From contig NZ_RBTP01000003.1 in the NCBI RefSeq assembly GCF_003702045.1, forward strand, positions 62,001 through 126,000: 64,000 nt of DNA, given 5' to 3'. Numbering within the stretch: position 1 is the stretch's first letter; the number at the start of each line of letters is the position of its first letter. The notes below the pieces were generated by a model. It was given only the letters and a program-made list of their open reading frames with translations. It was not told the DNA's origin and ran no database searches. Both the position numbers and the translations under genes were made by a program. The DNA is from Pseudomonas viridiflava (lineage in GTDB: Bacteria > Pseudomonadota > Gammaproteobacteria > Pseudomonadales > Pseudomonadaceae). Shown here piece by piece: positions 1 through 8,755 of the stretch.

Positions 1-419
1 AGTTCTTGGGGCTGCTGAGCAGTATGAGGGTGTACAGCGCCCGCATAGACTTTCAGCTTACGATACATGTCGCGACCCAACGGGTTCTTAGGCAGCATGC
101 CTTTAACCGCGGTCTCGATCACGCGCTCAGGAGCTTTGTCGATCAGCTTTTCGAAGTTGATCGACTTGATCCCGCCCGGAAAACCGGAGTGTGAGTAGTA
201 GATCTTGTCGGTAGTCTTGGCACCGGTAACGCGGATCTGCTCGGCATTGATGACGACGATGTAGTCGCCGGTATCAACGTGCGGAGTGTATTCCGGCTTG
301 TGCTTGCCACGCAGACGGCTCGCGATTTCGGTGGCCAGACGACCCAGGGTCTGACCAGCAGCGTCGACGACGAACCAGTCGCGCTTAACTGTTTCCGGTT
401 TAGCAGTAAAAGTTTTCAT
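1..419 (-). CDS. rplM: 50S ribosomal protein L13 (3' end just outside window)
   Basis: Encodes L13, an early-assembling protein of the large ribosomal subunit. The reverse strand reads [20 protein letters not shown], then an alanine-glycine-rich L13 core with [15 protein letters not shown], the [16 protein letters not shown] segment and [15 protein letters not shown]. It runs off the window edge at AQQPQEL. L13 is normally about 142 residues, so only the last two codons or so and the stop are missing. The ATG at 417-419 is the only plausible start. In this genus rpsI (S9) normally follows in the same operon and would lie outside the window. A strong promoter for this strand is at 461-489. Identity is near certain. 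Confidence 0.97.
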   Translation of the reverse strand, partial: MKTFTAKPETVKRDWFVVDAAGQTLGRLATEIASRLRGKHKPEYTPHVDTGDYIVVINAEQIRVTGAKTTDKIYYSHSGFPGGIKSINFEKLIDKAPERVIETAVKGMLPKNPLGRDMYRKLKVYAGAVHPHTAQQPQE

Positions 420-460
420 TCTTTATAGCCTCAGGGGCCGCCCTGAAAATGAGACGGCGG

Positions 461-489
461 ATCTTACTGAATAGTGCGTACTTTGACAA
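461..489 (-). promoter_or_regulatory. sigma70-type promoter of rplM, overlapped by a palindrome
   Basis: Read on the minus strand there is TTGTCA (484-489), a 17-bp spacer, and TAAGAT (461-466). This is close to consensus and about 40 bases upstream of the rplM ATG. A 7-bp perfect inverted repeat, CTTTGAC-AA-GTCAAAG (481-496), covers the -35 element. The promoter call rests on sequence match and spacing; the palindrome could be an operator, but no regulator is known to me. Confidence 0.6.
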
Positions 490-812
490 GTCAAAGGCAG
501 CCGGAAACAGACGCTATCGGGGGCTCGGGTCAGCGCGTCCGTTATACGGCAAGATTCTTCGGCAGACGGCGCATCACTTCCACTGCAAAGAGCTGGCGGA
601 TTATACAGGCTCGAAAAATAACCTCAACCGGATTTTTCGTTCACGTTCTGTTTATTGCCCCCGACCGCTGCGATGGAGGATATTTGCGTCCGCAATTGCA
701 GCGTCTCAAGGGGCGCAACCCTGACAGCGGCGACGCCTGACTGGACATGCCCGAGAAAAAATAAGACGATCCAGCCGTTGATTGACCATTTACCCATATA
801 AGAATAAAGATT
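490..812. other. intergenic region between divergent rplM and the GlxA-type regulator; no gene seen
   Basis: About 320 bases with no ORF that resembles a protein. Short ORFs here lack family features. The region should hold the promoter of the rightward regulator gene; a -10-like TATAAG at 797-802 is close to its ATG but has no convincing -35. Confidence 0.4.
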
Positions 813-1808
813 ATGCCAACCCAACATTCCGCCCCGCTGCGGCGCGTCAGCATTCTGGCCACCGATAAAGTCTTCGCATCGACCCTGATGCAGGCCAAGG
901 ATTTTTTCCATCTGGCCAGCCTCAGGTACAGCAAGCAGCTGGGGCACGGTCTGATCCCCGCTTTCGAAATACGCCTGGTCAGCCCGGACGGACAGCCGGT
1001 CGGCAGCTTCAGCGACGTCACCCTGCCGGTAGACGGTGGTCTGTGTCAGAGCGACATCATCGTGATTCCAGCTTTCTGGGACGACTTCGACGCCCTCTGC
1101 CAACGCTATCCACAGGTCCTGCCGTGGCTGCGCGAACAGCACGCACAAGGCGCAGTTCTGTGCGCAGAGGCCACGGGCGTGTTCTGGCTGGCCGAGGCAG
1201 GACTGCTCGACGGCAAGGAGGCAACCACCTACTGGCGATTCTTTAACCAGTTTGCCGAACGCTACCCGAACGTGTTGCTCAATCATGAAAAACACCTGAC
1301 CGACGCCGACAACCTTTATTGCGCAGGCGGCACGACGTCTGCCTGCGATCTGTACATTTACCTGATCGAACGGTTTTGCGGGGCGAACGTCGCACAGGGC
1401 GTAGCCCGCGACATCCTTTATGAGGTGCGTCGCACCTACTCGCCGGGACGGATCGGCTTTGGCGGACAAAAGCTGCATCAGGACGTGATCATCCTGCAGA
1501 TCCAGCACTGGCTGGAGGAGCACTTTGCGGACAAATTCCGCTTTGAAGACGTCGCCCGGGAACACGGTATGAGCATTCGCAATTTCATGCGCCGCTTTCA
1601 GACTGCAACCGGCGACAAGCCGCTGCATTACCTGCAACGGCTACGCATCGAAACCGCCAAGGGGCTGCTCTCCGGCTCGCGAAAAAGCATCAAGACCATC
1701 AGTTACGAGGTCGGTTACGACGACGCCAGTTTCTTTGCACGCCTGTTTCGCCAGCACACCGAGCTTTCGCCGAACCAGTATCGCCAGCAGTTTCAGCAGG
1801 CCGCCTGA
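813..1808 (+). CDS. GlxA-family transcriptional regulator (DJ-1/PfpI domain plus AraC HTH)
   Basis: A 331-residue regulator. Residues about 10-185 form a class I glutamine amidotransferase-like (DJ-1/PfpI) fold with the strand-elbow segment AVLCAEATG; Cys117 sits at the nucleophile-elbow position. Residues about 225-325 form an AraC/XylS double helix-turn-helix, with FEDVAREHGMSIRNFMRRF and the C-terminal ISYEVGYDDASFFARLFRQ. Family members such as GlxA, CdhR and ArgR of Pseudomonas control amino-acid or quaternary-amine catabolism genes; the ligand here cannot be read from the sequence. It stands alone, divergent from rplM and convergent with zapE, so its neighbours do not reveal its target. 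The ATG at 813 is the natural start. Confidence 0.85.
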   Translation: MPTQHSAPLRRVSILATDKVFASTLMQAKDFFHLASLRYSKQLGHGLIPAFEIRLVSPDGQPVGSFSDVTLPVDGGLCQSDIIVIPAFWDDFDALCQRYPQVLPWLREQHAQGAVLCAEATGVFWLAEAGLLDGKEATTYWRFFNQFAERYPNVLLNHEKHLTDADNLYCAGGTTSACDLYIYLIERFCGANVAQGVARDILYEVRRTYSPGRIGFGGQKLHQDVIILQIQHWLEEHFADKFRFEDVAREHGMSIRNFMRRFQTATGDKPLHYLQRLRIETAKGLLSGSRKSIKTISYEVGYDDASFFARLFRQHTELSPNQYRQQFQQAA

Positions 1809-1836
1809 CCGGTTCAAACAGACCGTACGCAAAACG

Positions 1837-1863
1837 AAAAAGGCCTGCAATGCAGGCCTTTTT
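1837..1863. terminator. bidirectional rho-independent terminator between the GlxA-type regulator and zapE
   Basis: Perfect 13-bp inverted repeat, A5-GGCCTGCA / TGCAGGCC-T5, with one base at the centre (a 5-nt loop is more realistic). The A tract and T tract flank the GC stem on both sides, so it can stop transcription from both convergent genes. Confidence 0.9.
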
Positions 1864-1883
1864 CAATTTCATTTAATGCGCCA

Positions 1884-2978
1884 TCAGGGCTTGTGCGCCC
1901 GCGATAGAAACTCGTGGGACTGCATTTCCAACAGACGGCTCAGGGTGCGCTGGAATTCGAACATCAGTCGGCCGCCGGTGTACAAATCCTTCAACTCGAC
2001 TTCTGCCGAGATGATCAGCTTGACGTTGCGATCATAGAATTCATCGACCATGTTGATGAAGCGACGAGCGATGTCGTCCGTCGAAACATCCATCTGCTCG
2101 ACACCGCTGAGCAGCACGGCGTGGAAAATCTTGCCCAGTTCGATGTAATCGTTCTGGCTGCGCGGGCCGTCGCACAGTTCGCGGAAATCGAACCATGCCA
2201 CATCGTCGCAGGTGCGTAGAGCGCGAATCTCGCGATTCTCGATCGTCAGCACATCGTTTTCGATGGTCTCGGCACACTCTGGCGTCAGCGCCTTGAAGCT
2301 CTTGCGCATGCTGTCTTGCGCCGCCTCATTGAGCGGGAAGTGGAACAGCTCGGCCTGCTCAAGGTGACGCAGGCGATAATCGACGCCACTGTCGACGTTG
2401 ACGATGTCGGTGTTCTGCTTGATCAGCGCAATGGCTGGCAGGAAGCGGGCCCGTTGCAGACCATCTTTGTACAAACCGTCCGGAACGATGTTCGACGTGG
2501 CGACCAGGGTCACGCCGTTCTTGAACAGCTCCTCCATCAACGTGCCGAGAATCATCGCATCCGTAATGTCGGAAACGAAAAACTCGTCGAAGCAGATCAC
2601 ACGGGCCTCATCGGAAAAACGCTTGGCGATGATCGTCAGCGGGTTTTTCTCGCCCTTGAGGGTTTTCATCTCTTCGTGCACGCGCTTCATGAAGCGGTGG
2701 AAGTGAGTACGCACCTTGTCCTTGAATGGTAGGGCGTCGAAGAAGGTATCCACCAGATAGGTCTTGCCGCGCCCTACTCCGCCCCAGAAATAGAGGCCTT
2801 TGACCAGGGTCGGTTCTTTCTTGCCAAACAGCTTGCCGAACAGGCCGGGCTTGCTGTCATGAGAGGCGACCAAATCGTCGTACAGGCGCTGCAAATGACG
2901 CACAGCATTCTCCTGCGCGGCATCGTGGAAAAAGTCCGGGCGCTTCAGATCAGCTTGATATCGTTCTAGGGGCGTCAT
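1884..2978 (-). CDS. zapE: cell division protein ZapE (AFG1-like ATPase)
   Basis: A 364-residue AFG1/LACE1-family AAA-type ATPase. ZapE associates with the FtsZ ring under stress or low oxygen in E. coli. The Walker A GGVGRGKT is at residues 66-73 and the Walker B VICFDEFF at 127-134, followed by the conserved DITDAMILG and the TSNIVPDGLYKDGLQR sensor segment. I start at ATG 2976-2978 (MTPLERYQ), the conserved N-terminus; a TTG four codons upstream is possible but less likely. It is transcribed alone towards the shared terminator at 1837-1863. The trpS terminator lies directly upstream, so zapE probably has its own promoter or is reached by read-through. Confidence 0.92.
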   Translation of the reverse strand: MTPLERYQADLKRPDFFHDAAQENAVRHLQRLYDDLVASHDSKPGLFGKLFGKKEPTLVKGLYFWGGVGRGKTYLVDTFFDALPFKDKVRTHFHRFMKRVHEEMKTLKGEKNPLTIIAKRFSDEARVICFDEFFVSDITDAMILGTLMEELFKNGVTLVATSNIVPDGLYKDGLQRARFLPAIALIKQNTDIVNVDSGVDYRLRHLEQAELFHFPLNEAAQDSMRKSFKALTPECAETIENDVLTIENREIRALRTCDDVAWFDFRELCDGPRSQNDYIELGKIFHAVLLSGVEQMDVSTDDIARRFINMVDEFYDRNVKLIISAEVELKDLYTGGRLMFEFQRTLSRLLEMQSHEFLSRAHKP

Positions 2979-2991
2979 ATTCGTTAGCAAG

Positions 2992-3026
2992 GCAACAAAA
3001 ACGGGTCGTCACTGTAACGACGACCC
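2992..3026 (-). terminator. rho-independent terminator of trpS
   Basis: On the minus strand an 8-bp stem GGGTCGTC/GACGACCC (3019-3026 and 3003-3010) with an 8-nt loop is followed by GTTTTTGTTG. It starts 14 bases after the trpS stop codon and ends just before the zapE start. Confidence 0.85.
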
Positions 3027-3039
3027 CGGGGAATGGCAA

Positions 3040-4389
3040 TCAGTCCTGCTGGGGAGCAAGTGCCGACTTGAGGGTTTCGATGGCGCTATCGCGCGCTTGC
3101 TCGTCTGCGAACACCGGGCTGTCAGCAACGCACGCGCCATCCAGCCAGAGGGTGAAACGGTCGACTTCGGTACGCAGATCGAGTTCGCCGCCTTGCTGCA
3201 ACTGCTTGCTGACAGCGCCTGCTGCCTTGCCGTCGGCGAAGGTACGCGATAACAGCAACTGTTCACCGTCGGCCGCCAGCAGACGGAAGCGGAAGCTACC
3301 GTCGTCTTCACGGAAGCTGACGAAGCGCGCACCCTTGGCGGCTTTTTTCTTGCCCGTATCAGCACCCTGCACCACGGCGCGGAATGAGCGCAGACCAACC
3401 GCTTCACGCAGCTCACCCAGGAACGGCGTGGCGACGCGACGGGCCTTCTCGGCACCGCTCAGCAGAATGTCTTCAAGATCGGCCGGACGCTCGATCAGGC
3501 TCAAATACGTGTCACGCTTCTCGGCCAACTCGGCGTCCAGCAACGTGAACAGACGATTCTTTGCTTCACCCCAACCCAAGCCATCAAGCAGCTCGCCGCG
3601 GAACCCGGCGCATTGCTCGGCGGTGGCGAATGCCTGATACAGCGTGAACAGATGGGAGGTGTCCGGGTCTTTCGCTTCACCCGGCGCTCGCGAGTCGGTG
3701 ACGATGCGCGAAATGGCATCCTTCATCTCTTTCGCGCTGCTGAACAACGGAATGGTGTTGTCGTAGCTCTTGGACATCTTGCGACCGTCCAGGCCCGGCA
3801 AGGTCGCCACGCTCTCTTCGATCAGCGCCTCGGGCATGACAAAGAACTCCTTGCCCTTGCCGAACAGGTGGTTGAAGCGCTGACCAATATCACGCGCCAT
3901 TTCGACGTGTTGAATCTGGTCGCGCCCCACCGGAACCTGGTGCGCGTTGAACATCAGAATATCCGCTGCCATCAGCACCGGATAGCTGTACAGGCCCATC
4001 GTGATGCCGGAATCCGGGTCCTCGCCCCCTTCGACGTTCTTGTCCACCGACGCCTTGTAGGCATGCGCACGATTGAGCAGGCCCTTGGCGGCCACGCAGG
4101 TCAGAAGCCAGGTCAGCTCGGGAATCTCGGGAATATCGGACTGGCGATAGAAGGTCACGCGATCGACGTCCAGACCGGCGGCAAGCCAGGTCGCGGCGAT
4201 TTCCAGACGCGAGCGCTGAATGCGCAGCGGGTCATCGCATTTGATCAGGGCGTGGTAATCGGCCAGAAAATAGAACGAATCGAAACCGCTCTGACGGCTG
4301 GCGACGATAGCCGGGCGAATCGCGCCCGCGTAGTTGCCCAGATGGGGGGTGCCGGTGGTCGTGATACCGGTCAGGATACGAGTGGTCAT
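3040..4389 (-). CDS. trpS: tryptophanyl-tRNA synthetase with C-terminal extension
   Basis: Class I aminoacyl-tRNA synthetase that charges tRNA-Trp. The HIGH-type signature TPHLGNYAG is near residues 14-22 and KMSKS at 204-208; the GRDQIQHVE segment of TrpRS is present. At 449 residues it is about 110 longer than the E. coli enzyme (334). The core ends near residue 335. After a Lys/Ala-rich linker (about 345-355), residues about 355-445 contain the stretch GSFRFRLLAADGEQLL, which resembles the YegP/DUF1508 fold. I start at ATG 4387-4389 (MTTRILTGI); a further upstream ATG would add nine atypical residues. It probably forms an operon with the hydrolase gene 27 bases upstream. Confidence 0.95.
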   Translation of the reverse strand: MTTRILTGITTTGTPHLGNYAGAIRPAIVASRQSGFDSFYFLADYHALIKCDDPLRIQRSRLEIAATWLAAGLDVDRVTFYRQSDIPEIPELTWLLTCVAAKGLLNRAHAYKASVDKNVEGGEDPDSGITMGLYSYPVLMAADILMFNAHQVPVGRDQIQHVEMARDIGQRFNHLFGKGKEFFVMPEALIEESVATLPGLDGRKMSKSYDNTIPLFSSAKEMKDAISRIVTDSRAPGEAKDPDTSHLFTLYQAFATAEQCAGFRGELLDGLGWGEAKNRLFTLLDAELAEKRDTYLSLIERPADLEDILLSGAEKARRVATPFLGELREAVGLRSFRAVVQGADTGKKKAAKGARFVSFREDDGSFRFRLLAADGEQLLLSRTFADGKAAGAVSKQLQQGGELDLRTEVDRFTLWLDGACVADSPVFADEQARDSAIETLKSALAPQQD

Positions 4390-4416
4390 GGCAGGTCGCT
4401 TATCTATGGGCTGCAA

Positions 4417-5046
4417 TCAATTGGAGAGGCGCGGCAGGATCAATTCTTTGAGATCGGTCAGCTTGCCGTGAAAAAAGTGTCCGCATTCTGCCACTTTCAG
4501 CAGCTCATGGGGACGTTGCAGCGCAGCCGACCAGGCGTAGACCGTTTCCGGGTCGATCACTTCATCGGTTTCCGGCTGAATCACCGTCAGCGGACAGTTT
4601 TGCGGCAGCACACGCTGATCGGTCAACCTCGACGCAGCGGCGGCCACCAAAAACAGATGCTTCAGCGTTTCGCCTTGCGCTTCAAGCCGGCCACCCAGGT
4701 TTGCAGCGACGTAGCCGCCGAAGGAGAAGCCGAACAGCGTCATGGGCAGATCGGGGTGTTTTTCACGCAGCCACGTCGCTGCGGCCTGCGCGTCGTCGAT
4801 CTCCCCAGGTCCTGCCACCGACGTACCGGCACTGGCACCGACTCCGCGATAATTGAAACGCAGGGTGATCAAACCTTCGTCCCGTGCGGTACGCTGCAAC
4901 GTAGAGACGACTTTATTGAGCATCGTTCCGCCCTGGATCGGGTTAGGATGACAGATCAGTGCGACGCCTCTGGCATCGGATACGTCCTGATACAGTGCTT
5001 CGAGCTGGCCCTCGGGGCCATCAATGAACAGTGGGGTTTCGCGCAT
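4417..5046 (-). CDS. alpha/beta hydrolase family protein
   Basis: A 209-residue small alpha/beta hydrolase resembling the family found next to trpS in pseudomonads (serine aminopeptidase S33-like). Visible features are the CHPNPIQGGTMLNK segment, FNYRGVGASAG, the nucleophile elbow GFSFGG with Ser108, an acidic candidate near Asp161 and histidines 190/193 near the C-terminus. The substrate is unknown. I choose ATG 5044-5046 (MRETPLFIDG), which gives the usual family length; upstream in-frame starts would add 22 or 51 residues without family character. It lies 27 bases before trpS on the same strand. Confidence 0.8.
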   Translation of the reverse strand: MRETPLFIDGPEGQLEALYQDVSDARGVALICHPNPIQGGTMLNKVVSTLQRTARDEGLITLRFNYRGVGASAGTSVAGPGEIDDAQAAATWLREKHPDLPMTLFGFSFGGYVAANLGGRLEAQGETLKHLFLVAAAASRLTDQRVLPQNCPLTVIQPETDEVIDPETVYAWSAALQRPHELLKVAECGHFFHGKLTDLKELILPRLSN

Positions 5047-5190
5047 GAGCAAAAAGAACTCCGTGACCCCAAAATGGGTCGACTCGTCTAGCTGATTGTC
5101 TGTGGCTGGCATATCAACGACACGTCGCGGGTATACAGCGCAGGTTCGAGCCGTTAACGTAAAGCAAAGCCGTTTATAGAGGAAGGACTC

Positions 5191-5625
5191 GTGGAACACT
5201 CGCTCTTAGTTTGGTTGTTGCCGACTCTCGCCCTGGTTGCCGGTGTCGTCATTGGCTTCCTGGTCGCACGTCTGCTGCCCAACACCGTTCCGAATAGCAC
5301 CCAGCGCCAGCTGGATGATATTCAGGAACGTTTCGATACCTATCAGAACGAGGTGGTCACTCACTTCAACAGTACGGCTAACCTGGTCCAGAAGCTTTCG
5401 CAAAGCTACAACGATGTACAGGAGCACCTTGCCGAGGGTGCCAATCGTCTGACCCTTGACGAACTGACTCGCCAACGTCTGCTGGCCGCACTGCACCCGG
5501 AGGCCAACCAGACTCCCCGCGACCGTCTGACACCGCCACGCGACACCGAAGCCCCGAAGGATTACGCGCCCAAATCGCCTAACTCACCGGGCATGCTGGA
5601 TGAGCATTACGGCTTGAAGAAGTAA
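5191..5625 (+). CDS. zapG: YhcB/ZapG family (DUF1043) inner-membrane protein
   Basis: A 144-residue DUF1043 protein. It has one N-terminal membrane helix (residues about 6-28, LLPTLALVAGVVIGFLVARL), then a coiled-coil (about 40-85), and a Pro-rich tail. YhcB/ZapG links the cell envelope and division machinery in enterobacteria. The start is GTG at 5191, with an AGGAAG Shine-Dalgarno about 7 bases upstream. It is divergent from the hydrolase-trpS pair and monocistronic, ended by the terminator at 5646-5683. Confidence 0.88.
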   Translation: MEHSLLVWLLPTLALVAGVVIGFLVARLLPNTVPNSTQRQLDDIQERFDTYQNEVVTHFNSTANLVQKLSQSYNDVQEHLAEGANRLTLDELTRQRLLAALHPEANQTPRDRLTPPRDTEAPKDYAPKSPNSPGMLDEHYGLKK

Positions 5626-5645
5626 TACGCCGTCAGTCACACCAG

Positions 5646-5683
5646 AAGCCCGCCGCTGAGGCCATCAGCAGCGGGCTTTTTTA
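5646..5683 (+). terminator. rho-independent terminator after zapG/yhcB
   Basis: Stem AGCCCGCCGCTGA (5646-5658) pairs with TCAGCAGCGGGCT (5665-5677) with one mismatch, followed by a run of seven T. Confidence 0.9.
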
Positions 5684-5730
5684 TGGGCCCCGAATGAGTG
5701 CTTTAGCGGCAGACTCCAGGCCCCACAAAC

Positions 5731-5758
5731 AAAAAACCCGCCATCATTGGCGGGTTTT
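5731..5758 (-). terminator. rho-independent terminator after cysNC
   Basis: Perfect inverted repeat AAAACCCGCC (5733-5742) / GGCGGGTTTT (5749-5758) with a 6-nt loop. On the minus strand it is followed by six T, 18 bases beyond the cysNC stop. It could also work on the plus strand. Confidence 0.9.
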
Positions 5759-5775
5759 CTGTAACAGGCTGAAAC

Positions 5776-7674
5776 TCAGATCGCGCCGCGGCTGCGCAAC
5801 ATATCCAACACCTGCTTCACGCCCTCGTCAACGGTCAGCGTCTGGGTGTCGATCACCAGATCCGCATCCAGAGGCACGTCATACGGGAAGGACTCGCCCG
5901 GAATGTTGTCACCATCGGCCGCGTACAGGCCCTGCGGATCGCGCTCACGGCACACTGCAGGAGACGCCTGGACGTAGACCGTCACGAGACGATCTTTGCC
6001 GATCAGCGCTTTCACACGCTCGCGTCCTTCGGCATCCGGTGCCACGAAGGCCGCCAGGGTCAACAGGCCGGCCTCGTTGAACTGACGCGCCACGTGGGCG
6101 GCACGGCTCCAGTTCTCGGTACGACCGGCACGGTTCTGCGGCAGACCTTTGTTCAGGTCCTGACGCAGGTTCTGGCCATCCAGCACGTATACAGCGCGCC
6201 CCATGTCGAACAGCTTGCGCTCGACGGCATAAGCCAATGTGCTTTTGCCCGCGCCCGACAAGCCGCTGAACAGCACGGTGGCTGGCTGCTGGCCGAAGCG
6301 CTGCGCACGCTCCTGAGTGGTCACGTGCGCCGACTCGCCATGATGCGTCGAGCCACCGACGTTGACCGGCTTGGCGATGATCATGCCCGCCGCCACAGTG
6401 CCGTTGGTCAAGCGATCAATGACGATGAACGCGCCTGTCGTACGGTTGCTGTCGTAGCCATCCAGCGCAATTGGCGCATCGAGGCTGATCTTGACGCGGC
6501 CGATCTCGTTCAGTTGCAGCGAGCTGGCAGGCCCTTCGACCAGCGTGTTCACATCAACGCGGTGAGTGATGCTGGCAATCGAGCCAGGCACGTAGCTGGT
6601 GGCGCGCTTGATGTCGTATTTCTTGCCCGGCAGCATCGGCTCTTCAGCCATCCACACCAGCATGGCGTCGAACGCGTCGCTGACTTGCGGCACGTTGTCG
6701 GCATGCACCAGCAGGTCGCCACGGGAGATGTCGATCTCGTCTTCCATCGTCAGCGTCACGGCCTGGCCTGGGCCTGCCTGTTCCAGCTCGCCCTCAAAGG
6801 TGACGATCGACTTCACGCGACTGCTCTTGCCTGACGGCAGCACGACGATCTCATCGCCCTTGTGCACGATGCCGCTGGCCAGAGTACCGGCAAAACCACG
6901 GAAATTGAGGTTGGGACGATTGACGTACTGCACCGGGAAACGCAGGTCGGTGTAGTTGCGGTCACTGGCGATCTCGACGGTTTCGAGAATTTCCATCAGC
7001 GACTGACCGGTGTACCACGGCGAACGCTCGCTGCGGTTAACCACATTGTCGCCCTTGAGCGCCGACATCGGCACAAAGGCCATCGTGGTCGGTTTGAACG
7101 CAATGCCTTCGGCAAACTTCAGATAATCGGCCTTGATCGACTCGAACACACCCTCATCGAAACCGTTGAGGTCCATCTTGTTGATGGCGACGACGATGTG
7201 TTTGATGCCCAGCAGGGACGCGATGTAGCTGTGGCGACGGGTCTGGGTCTGCACGCCGTAACGCGCATCCACCAGAATGATCGCCAGGTCGCACGTCGAT
7301 GCGCCGGTGGCCATGTTGCGGGTGTACTGCTCGTGGCCCGGTGTATCGGCAATGATGAACTTGCGTTTGGCCGTGGAGAAATAGCGGTACGCGACGTCAA
7401 TGGTGATGCCCTGCTCGCGCTCGGCCTGCAGACCGTCCACCAGCAGCGCCAGGTCGACATCGTCGCCTGTGGTGCCGGACTTCTTGGAATCACGCGTGAT
7501 GGCTTCCAGGTGATCTTCGTAGATCATTTTGGAATCGTGCAGCAGACGGCCGATCAGCGTGCTTTTGCCGTCGTCGACATTGCCACAGGTAAGAAAGCGC
7601 AGCATTTCCTTGCGTTCGTGCTGGCCCAGATAAGCGAGGATGTCCTCGCTGATCAAATCAGATTGATGCGACAT
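5776..7674 (-). CDS. cysNC: bifunctional sulfate adenylyltransferase subunit 1 / APS kinase (CysNC fusion)
   Basis: A 632-residue fusion. Residues about 1-440 are CysN, the EF-Tu-like GTPase subunit of ATP sulfurylase: P-loop GNVDDGKS 31-38, switch motif DTPGHEQY 110-117, and NKMD 165-168. Residues about 455-632 are CysC, APS kinase, with P-loop GLSGAGKS 471-478 and the [18 protein letters not shown] region. Together with CysD it turns sulfate into APS and then PAPS. CysN and CysC are separate proteins in E. coli; the fusion is typical of Pseudomonas. It lies 12 bases downstream of cysD in one operon. Confidence 0.96.
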   Translation of the reverse strand: MSHQSDLISEDILAYLGQHERKEMLRFLTCGNVDDGKSTLIGRLLHDSKMIYEDHLEAITRDSKKSGTTGDDVDLALLVDGLQAEREQGITIDVAYRYFSTAKRKFIIADTPGHEQYTRNMATGASTCDLAIILVDARYGVQTQTRRHSYIASLLGIKHIVVAINKMDLNGFDEGVFESIKADYLKFAEGIAFKPTTMAFVPMSALKGDNVVNRSERSPWYTGQSLMEILETVEIASDRNYTDLRFPVQYVNRPNLNFRGFAGTLASGIVHKGDEIVVLPSGKSSRVKSIVTFEGELEQAGPGQAVTLTMEDEIDISRGDLLVHADNVPQVSDAFDAMLVWMAEEPMLPGKKYDIKRATSYVPGSIASITHRVDVNTLVEGPASSLQLNEIGRVKISLDAPIALDGYDSNRTTGAFIVIDRLTNGTVAAGMIIAKPVNVGGSTHHGESAHVTTQERAQRFGQQPATVLFSGLSGAGKSTLAYAVERKLFDMGRAVYVLDGQNLRQDLNKGLPQNRAGRTENWSRAAHVARQFNEAGLLTLAAFVAPDAEGRERVKALIGKDRLVTVYVQASPAVCRERDPQGLYAADGDNIPGESFPYDVPLDADLVIDTQTLTVDEGVKQVLDMLRSRGAI

Positions 7675-7686
7675 GTGACACCCCTC

Positions 7687-8604
7687 TTAGAAATAACCCT
7701 GACGTTTCTTTTCTTCCATCGAGCCTGCGCCATCATGGTCGATGACCCGGCCCTGACGTTCGGAAGTTCGCGTCAGCAGCATTTCCTGAATGATGTCAGT
7801 CAGGCTGGTGGCTTCGGACTCGACAGCGCCGGTCAACGGGTAGCAGCCGAGCGTGCGGAAGCGCACTTTCTTTTTGACGATGCGCGCCTTTTCCTCATCG
7901 GTGAGGTGTTCAAGGATGCGATCGTCGTCGATCATGATCAGCGTGCCGTTCTTTTCGATCACGTCACGCTCGGCCGCGAAATACAGCGGCACGATCGGGA
8001 TACCTTCCAGGTAGATGTACTGCCAGATGTCCAGCTCGGTCCAGTTGGACAGCGGGAACACGCGAATCGACTCGCCCTTGTTGACGTTGCCGTTGTACAC
8101 GTTCCACAGCTCGGGACGCTGGTTCTTCGGGTCCCAGCGGTGCTTGCTGTCGCGGAAGGAATACACGCGCTCTTTCGCACGGGACTTTTCTTCGTCACGG
8201 CGTGCTCCACCGAAGGCTGCGTCGAAACCATGCTTGTCCAGCGCCTGCTTGAGGCCCTCCGTCTTCATGATATCGGTGTGCTTGGCACTGCCGTGGGTGA
8301 ACGGGTTGATGCCCTGCGCCACACCATCGGGGTTGATGTGAGTGATCAGGTCCAGGCCCATCTCCTCGACCATCTTGTCGCGGAAGCGATACATCTCCTG
8401 GAATTTCCAGCGCGTATCGACGTGCATGACCGGAAACGGCAGCTTGCCTGGAAAGAAAGCCTTGCGCGCCAGATGGAGCATCACGGCCGAATCCTTGCCG
8501 ATCGAGTACAGCATCACCGGGTTATCGAACTCGGCGGCGACCTCGCGGATGATGTGGATGCTTTCCGCCTCCAGCTGTTTCAGATGCGTCAGTTTATCAA
8601 CCAT
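7687..8604 (-). CDS. cysD: sulfate adenylyltransferase subunit 2
   Basis: The 305-residue catalytic subunit of ATP sulfurylase, a PP-loop ATP pyrophosphatase with the signature SIGKDS at residues 34-39. It also has the conserved [12 protein letters not shown] and [15 protein letters not shown] segments and the C-terminal [14 protein letters not shown]. It forms a heterodimer with CysN; GTP hydrolysis drives APS formation. The start is ATG 8602-8604. Being first in the cysD-cysNC operon, it should carry the promoter in 8605-8755; CysB control is likely from family knowledge but I cannot pick a site with confidence. Confidence 0.96.
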   Translation of the reverse strand: MVDKLTHLKQLEAESIHIIREVAAEFDNPVMLYSIGKDSAVMLHLARKAFFPGKLPFPVMHVDTRWKFQEMYRFRDKMVEEMGLDLITHINPDGVAQGINPFTHGSAKHTDIMKTEGLKQALDKHGFDAAFGGARRDEEKSRAKERVYSFRDSKHRWDPKNQRPELWNVYNGNVNKGESIRVFPLSNWTELDIWQYIYLEGIPIVPLYFAAERDVIEKNGTLIMIDDDRILEHLTDEEKARIVKKKVRFRTLGCYPLTGAVESEATSLTDIIQEMLLTRTSERQGRVIDHDGAGSMEEKKRQGYF

Positions 8605-8755
8605 GGTTACTCACGGATTGCGTTCGTTGGACCGGGAAAACCCGGGGCGGCCTGCGGGCCGTATTCGAGCCGCGCACTTTATCATGCGTGATATTGCTAA
8701 TCAGCGCGGCGGCTAGATCGAAACGATCTATGCATATGCCCCGCCGTTTGAACGA

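Noticed and set aside
449..740. Two short plus-strand ORFs in the rplM upstream region
   Set aside because: Low-complexity, basic products without Shine-Dalgarno or family traits; they cross the rplM promoter.
6862..8691. 609-codon ORF on the plus strand opposite cysD and part of cysNC
   Set aside because: It is antisense to two strongly conserved enzymes and has no family-like sequence. Long antisense ORFs are common in GC-rich Pseudomonas genes because of third-position bias.
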